From: Planctomycetaceae bacterium
Lineage (GTDB): Bacteria; Planctomycetota; Planctomycetia; Pirellulales; Thermoguttaceae
DNA: 10,394 nucleotides
NCBI GenBank assembly: GCA_031274045.1
Contig: JAISQS010000270.1
Span: 1-10,394, forward strand
Direction: 5' to 3'
In this document: one piece after another, positions 7,499 to 10,394 of the stretch
Numbering within the stretch: the first letter of the stretch is position 1
Layout of the letters: each line of letters begins with the position of its first letter
Notes under the pieces: generated by a model
Told to the model about the DNA's origin: nothing
Seen by the model: only the letters and a program-made list of their open reading frames with translations
The model's database searches: none
Position numbers and translations under genes: made by a program

Positions 7499-7505
7499 AA
7501 AGAAA

Positions 7506-8798
7506 ATGAAACTAACAAATTTTAAATCCAGTTTTGTACAGAGTTTGTCAAAATTTAGGTCGGAAAATGTTAAGATAGGCAAGGGGGGGGGGGGGGGTCA
7601 ACCTCTAAATTCAGGAAGTCTGCGTAATTGCAAAAATTGCGAATTCTTCAAATTCTCTTCCGAAAAACCTCTGGCGTTTTTTGGCTTTACTCTTGTTGAG
7701 TTGCTTGTGGTGATTGCGATTATTGGTTTGTTGATCGCGTTACTTTTACCCGCGATTCAAGCTGCACGCGAAGCCGCTAACCGAATGACTTGCACAAATA
7801 ACCTCAAGCAAATCGGTCTGGCTGTTCACAACTTTCATGACTCACAAGATGCTTTGCCGCCGATTTGTATTTTTGCAAGTCGACCAACAATTTTCATGTT
7901 GATTCTTCCATACATGGAAAAGGAGAGCATCCATCAATTGCTCGTGGACAACAGAGCATACGGGAAAAGTGCTAACGCAATAGGGTCTGACTCAAACGAT
8001 GCGACAAACATCAGAGTCAGTCGATACCAATCAATAAACGGCGTTTCCGGCTTGCCAATGGATGTTCTCGAAAAAATGTTCGTGTCAACTTATATCTGCC
8101 CATCTGCAAATCATCCCAACGATGGAATGCGAAGCAAATTCGTAGGAACCAACGATGATAATGATGATAATAGTAATAAAATGAATGTTGGTCCGTGTTG
8201 TGATTATGCTGCGCTTATTTGCAAGGAAGTTAATCGTTATGAAAGCGGTTGGTGGCATCATTGGATGCTCAAGGATTCCGGCAGTGGCGGAGACAGGACA
8301 AGGTTAAATGCCTATAAGTCCAGTCCGTTTGTTTTGGCGAATGTTACATGTACTTATCGACAAGATAATGCCCGTTGGGGCCCGGGCAAGGTGAAAGATT
8401 GGACGTACGATACCGGCTTTAGTCATTGGGCTGACGGAACGACTAATCAACTCTGTTTTGCGGAAAAGCATATCACTACTTACGCGTCAAAAGTTGATGA
8501 CGAATATGAGCAATACTGGGACGGCGGATACAACAACGTTTCCAACAACAATGCCGCTTCCGTCATCGGTCGCGTGGTCAGTAATACAGCAAACATGGTA
8601 GCCAAAAACCAAAGCGAAAACAACGGAGTAAGACCGCAAGATAGAGAAGGTCAAACCACGCTTGGCAGTTCGCATCCGGGGACGTTTAATGTGCTGGTTG
8701 GTGATGGTTCGGTTCATGGTTTTAGCAAAAGTGTTGCTCCGCTGGTATTGTGCTATTTGACGCACGTATCAGACGGACAAGTGGCTCAATTGCCGTAA
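7506..8798 (+). CDS. DUF1559 prepilin-like protein with poly-Gly N-terminal extension
   Basis: This encodes a 430-aa DUF1559 (SBP_bac_10) family protein, a pseudopilin-like surface or secretion-associated protein of unknown exact role. The prepilin motif GFTLVELLVVIAIIG begins at residue 60, so processing is expected after G60, with the conserved Glu at 65. The hydrophobic helix is followed by the family hallmark QAAREAANR. Conserved family segments are the Cys-containing TYICP (about 193-199), HWADGTTNQLCFAEKH (about 306-321) and the C-terminal SSHPGTFNVLVGDGSV (about 387-402). A DDNDDNSN low-complexity stretch lies near residue 217. The leader is about 60 residues instead of the usual handful, rich in Lys, Ser and Phe. 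It includes five Gly encoded by a G15 run and a CKNC pair. The downstream paralogue is 104 nt away on the same strand, probably in one operon. Confidence 0.9.
   Translation: MKLTNFKSSFVQSLSKFRSENVKIGKGGGGGQPLNSGSLRNCKNCEFFKFSSEKPLAFFGFTLVELLVVIAIIGLLIALLLPAIQAAREAANRMTCTNNLKQIGLAVHNFHDSQDALPPICIFASRPTIFMLILPYMEKESIHQLLVDNRAYGKSANAIGSDSNDATNIRVSRYQSINGVSGLPMDVLEKMFVSTYICPSANHPNDGMRSKFVGTNDDNDDNSNKMNVGPCCDYAALICKEVNRYESGWWHHWMLKDSGSGGDRTRLNAYKSSPFVLANVTCTYRQDNARWGPGKVKDWTYDTGFSHWADGTTNQLCFAEKHITTYASKVDDEYEQYWDGGYNNVSNNNAASVIGRVVSNTANMVAKNQSENNGVRPQDREGQTTLGSSHPGTFNVLVGDGSVHGFSKSVAPLVLCYLTHVSDGQVAQLP
7583..7597 (+). repeat. G15 homopolymer inside a coding sequence
   Basis: Fifteen consecutive G encode the last base of K26 and Gly 27-31 of the first DUF1559 protein. 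With 16 G the frame reaches TAA at 7625-7627; with 14 G it reaches TAA at 7606-7608. Only lengths changing by a multiple of three keep the pilin domain in frame. Such tracts are prone to slipped-strand mispairing, and also to sequencing and assembly error. Confidence 0.95.
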
Positions 8799-8806
8799 CA
8801 AAAACG

Positions 8807-8864
8807 TGGAGTGAATAATTTCAACACGTTTTGTCAGCATTATGTTGACGTGGTATTCACTCCA
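8807..8864 (+). promoter_or_regulatory. Strong intergenic hairpin between the DUF1559 genes
   Basis: TGGAGTGAATA (8807-8817) pairs perfectly with TATTCACTCCA (8854-8864), an 11-bp stem. Inside, GTCAGCA-TTA-TGTTGAC (8833-8849) forms a second hairpin with one G-T pair; an alternative CACGT/ACGTG pairing (8825-8829 with 8848-8852) also exists. No T-run follows, so this is more likely an mRNA-stabilising or partial-readthrough element than a full terminator. It ends 38 nt before the next start codon. Confidence 0.6.
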
Positions 8865-8902
8865 AAATTTACTTAACATTTCTTTAACAGGAGAAAAAAA
8901 TT

Positions 8903-10063
8903 ATGAAAAAGAATTTAGCGTTTACTTTGGTGGAATTGCTTGTTGTCATTGCCATTATTGGCATATTGATAGCGATACTTCTACCTGCCGTTCAAGCAGC
9001 TCGTGAAGCCGCCAGACGAATGGCTTGTCAAAACAACGTCAGACAATTTGGACTAGGGATACACAACTTCCTTGACAACTACAAAGCATTGCCGCCGGCG
9101 ATCATCAAGTCAGAAGGTTACCCGACATTCCAAGTGCTGATGCTCCCCTACATCGAACAACAAGCGTTGTACGAAATGTACCAAGCAACGAATGTGTTGA
9201 CGATGGGATCGGCTCACGTTAGACCAGATGCCAATTGGCTAAAATCACTAACAGACGGTCAACGTAAAGGTGTCGGCTCCGTTCCTATTTACACTTGTCC
9301 GGGTTCGCTTGGACAAAAAAGAATGAAGTTCGATCCAAACGGTACAAATAACCAAATGGGTCCGCTCACCGATTACGCAGTCTTGATATCAAAATACAAC
9401 GACTGTCCGATTTTCTGGTTCTGTTACGGTACCTACTGGCCTGCGTCTGATGGTTTTAATGGAGTTTTCCCGGACGGATACGGTCACGGAAGACCACAAT
9501 ATTACATAACCGCTCCATTGCGAGTTTCAGCCTATACTCCAATCGCTAATCCATCACTAATAACAGTAGAATCGTGGAAACCGCGGGACAAAATTTCCCA
9601 TTGGTCGGACGGCTCGTCAAATATTTTGGTGATGGCAGAGAAACACATACCGGCTTGGTCGGTAAATTCAATGTCAAGCGTAGGACTAGGTTGGTGCGGC
9701 AGTTATTTGAGTACTTGTATAGAAGGAGATTCAAAAAACAGTATTAATTTTATGAATTCCGCACGGATCGTTTGGTACCGAACAGCTAGTGGACAACAGG
9801 TCAACGGTTCAGTTATCGTAAACACCAAATTGTTCGCACGCGGTCCAAATGATCCGGCTACAGATACCGAATCAAAATGCGGATCAAACCAGTACCAAAC
9901 CGACGGAATGGGTAACGTGTACCAACTCGGTTCTTCCCATCCCGGAGTTGTTAATGCTCTTGTTGGCGATGGCAGCGTTCGCGCCATCCCAATAACATGC
10001 GGCTCCGAACTAATGAAAAACCTAACAACAGTCAACGACGGTGCCGCCGTTACTTTACCATAA
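8903..10063 (+). CDS. DUF1559 prepilin-like protein
   Basis: This encodes a 386-aa DUF1559 family protein, paralogous to the upstream gene. AGGAG at 8889-8893 lies 9 nt before the ATG. The leader is short and typical (MKKNLA), followed by FTLVELLVVIAIIG with Glu at residue 11, then PAVQAAREAARRMACQNN. The residue before the expected cleavage point is Ala6 rather than the usual Gly; prepilin peptidases prefer Gly but some tolerate Ala. Shared segments with its neighbour are YTCPGS (about 130), a GPLTDYAVLIS block matching GPCCDYAALIC, HWSDGSSNILVMAEKH (about 232-247) and the C-terminal LGSSHPGVVNALVGDGSV. It is probably inserted in the inner membrane by its N-terminal helix and processed by a prepilin peptidase encoded elsewhere. 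A terminator candidate follows within 40 nt. Confidence 0.93.
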   Translation: MKKNLAFTLVELLVVIAIIGILIAILLPAVQAAREAARRMACQNNVRQFGLGIHNFLDNYKALPPAIIKSEGYPTFQVLMLPYIEQQALYEMYQATNVLTMGSAHVRPDANWLKSLTDGQRKGVGSVPIYTCPGSLGQKRMKFDPNGTNNQMGPLTDYAVLISKYNDCPIFWFCYGTYWPASDGFNGVFPDGYGHGRPQYYITAPLRVSAYTPIANPSLITVESWKPRDKISHWSDGSSNILVMAEKHIPAWSVNSMSSVGLGWCGSYLSTCIEGDSKNSINFMNSARIVWYRTASGQQVNGSVIVNTKLFARGPNDPATDTESKCGSNQYQTDGMGNVYQLGSSHPGVVNALVGDGSVRAIPITCGSELMKNLTTVNDGAAVTLP

Positions 10064-10098
10064 CCAAACTGTCGTTCGTGTGCGTGATTGTTTTCAAC

Positions 10099-10173
10099 GC
10101 GGAAATTACGGAAAGACGGAAAGAACTGAAATTTGTTTTTTGCGTTTTCCGTATTTTCTGCATAGTTTTTTTT
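10099..10173 (+). terminator. Probable intrinsic terminator after the DUF1559 pair
   Basis: GCGGAAATTACGGAAAG (10099-10115) pairs with TTTTCCGTATTTTCTGC (10145-10161) at 15 of 17 positions across a 29-nt loop. Eight T (10166-10173) follow after four bases. The loop is large, but the position 35 nt after the stop codon fits the end of the two-gene unit. Confidence 0.6.
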
Positions 10174-10394
10174 GAGAATATGAAATAGACGAAACATAAC
10201 GAAATAATTTTTTTAACGCGAAACATGCGAAAAAACGAAATTCGCGAAAGTGATTTTTAAAAAGTGTTTATTAAAATTGGCTCTTTTATCGTTTCTTGTT
10301 GATGCGTTAAAACAAAATATAAAAGCGTGTTACGATAAATTGTAGCCCTGCATGGTATAAAAAACCAATCAACATTACTCAAACCAATTCGCAA
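10174..10394. other. AT-rich tail without a gene
   Basis: I see no coding region. CGAAA pentamers recur at 10190, 10200, 10219, 10228, 10236 and 10245, roughly every 9-10 nt. The rest is AT-rich and probably leads to a gene beyond the window. Confidence 0.5.
10296..10323 (+). promoter_or_regulatory. Possible sigma-70-type promoter
   Basis: TTGTTG (10296-10301) and TATAAA (10318-10323) are separated by 16 nt and sit in the spacer after the terminator. The match is moderate, such hexamers are common by chance in AT-rich DNA, and the downstream gene is not visible. Confidence 0.25.

Overview
The window looks like a low-GC member of the Planctomycetota. The main reason is a tandem pair of DUF1559 pseudopilin-like proteins, each with the FTLVELLVVIAIIG prepilin segment followed by QAAREAA; this family is strongly expanded in planctomycetes. 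A very large secreted PQQ-propeller/TPR protein fits the same lineage. A gut-associated Pirellulales/Thermoguttaceae-like lineage is possible, but that is inference. I see no tRNA, rRNA, transposase or CRISPR array.

Layout. Bases 1-182 are an upstream region holding one copy of a ~126-bp repeat block with small hairpins. Bases 183-6302 are one giant gene (2039 aa) encoding an exported protein with two PQQ-like beta-propeller regions separated by TPR-like helical and low-complexity segments. It contains three in-frame tandem repeats (6, 18 and 12 bp units). Bases 6303-7505 are 1.2 kb without a credible gene but full of structure: a terminator-like hairpin after the giant gene, a large interrupted inverted repeat (arms about 6325-6525 and 6601-6784), a second inverted repeat (6841-6904), and a second copy of the upstream block (6933-7073). 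In that second copy a 13-nt segment is replaced by a perfect 28-bp palindrome. Bases 7506-8798 and 8903-10063 are the two DUF1559 genes, separated by a 104-nt spacer with a strong hairpin and followed by a good terminator candidate at 10099-10173. The last 220 bases hold no gene.

How it fits together. All three genes lie on the plus strand and have Shine-Dalgarno sites. The two DUF1559 genes are probably co-transcribed, with the hairpin between them able to modulate the downstream gene. They encode type II secretion/pilin-like surface proteins. The giant protein is probably an envelope scaffold or binding protein, and no functional link to the pseudopilins is visible.

The most notable signals are two. 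A run of 15 G sits inside the coding sequence of the first DUF1559 gene, upstream of its pilin signal, where either a +1 or a -1 length change leads straight to a stop codon; this is the architecture of a translational phase-variation switch. The other is a family of small palindromes, nearly all with 3-nt loops, assembled into larger inverted repeats in the 6.3-7.1 kb region.
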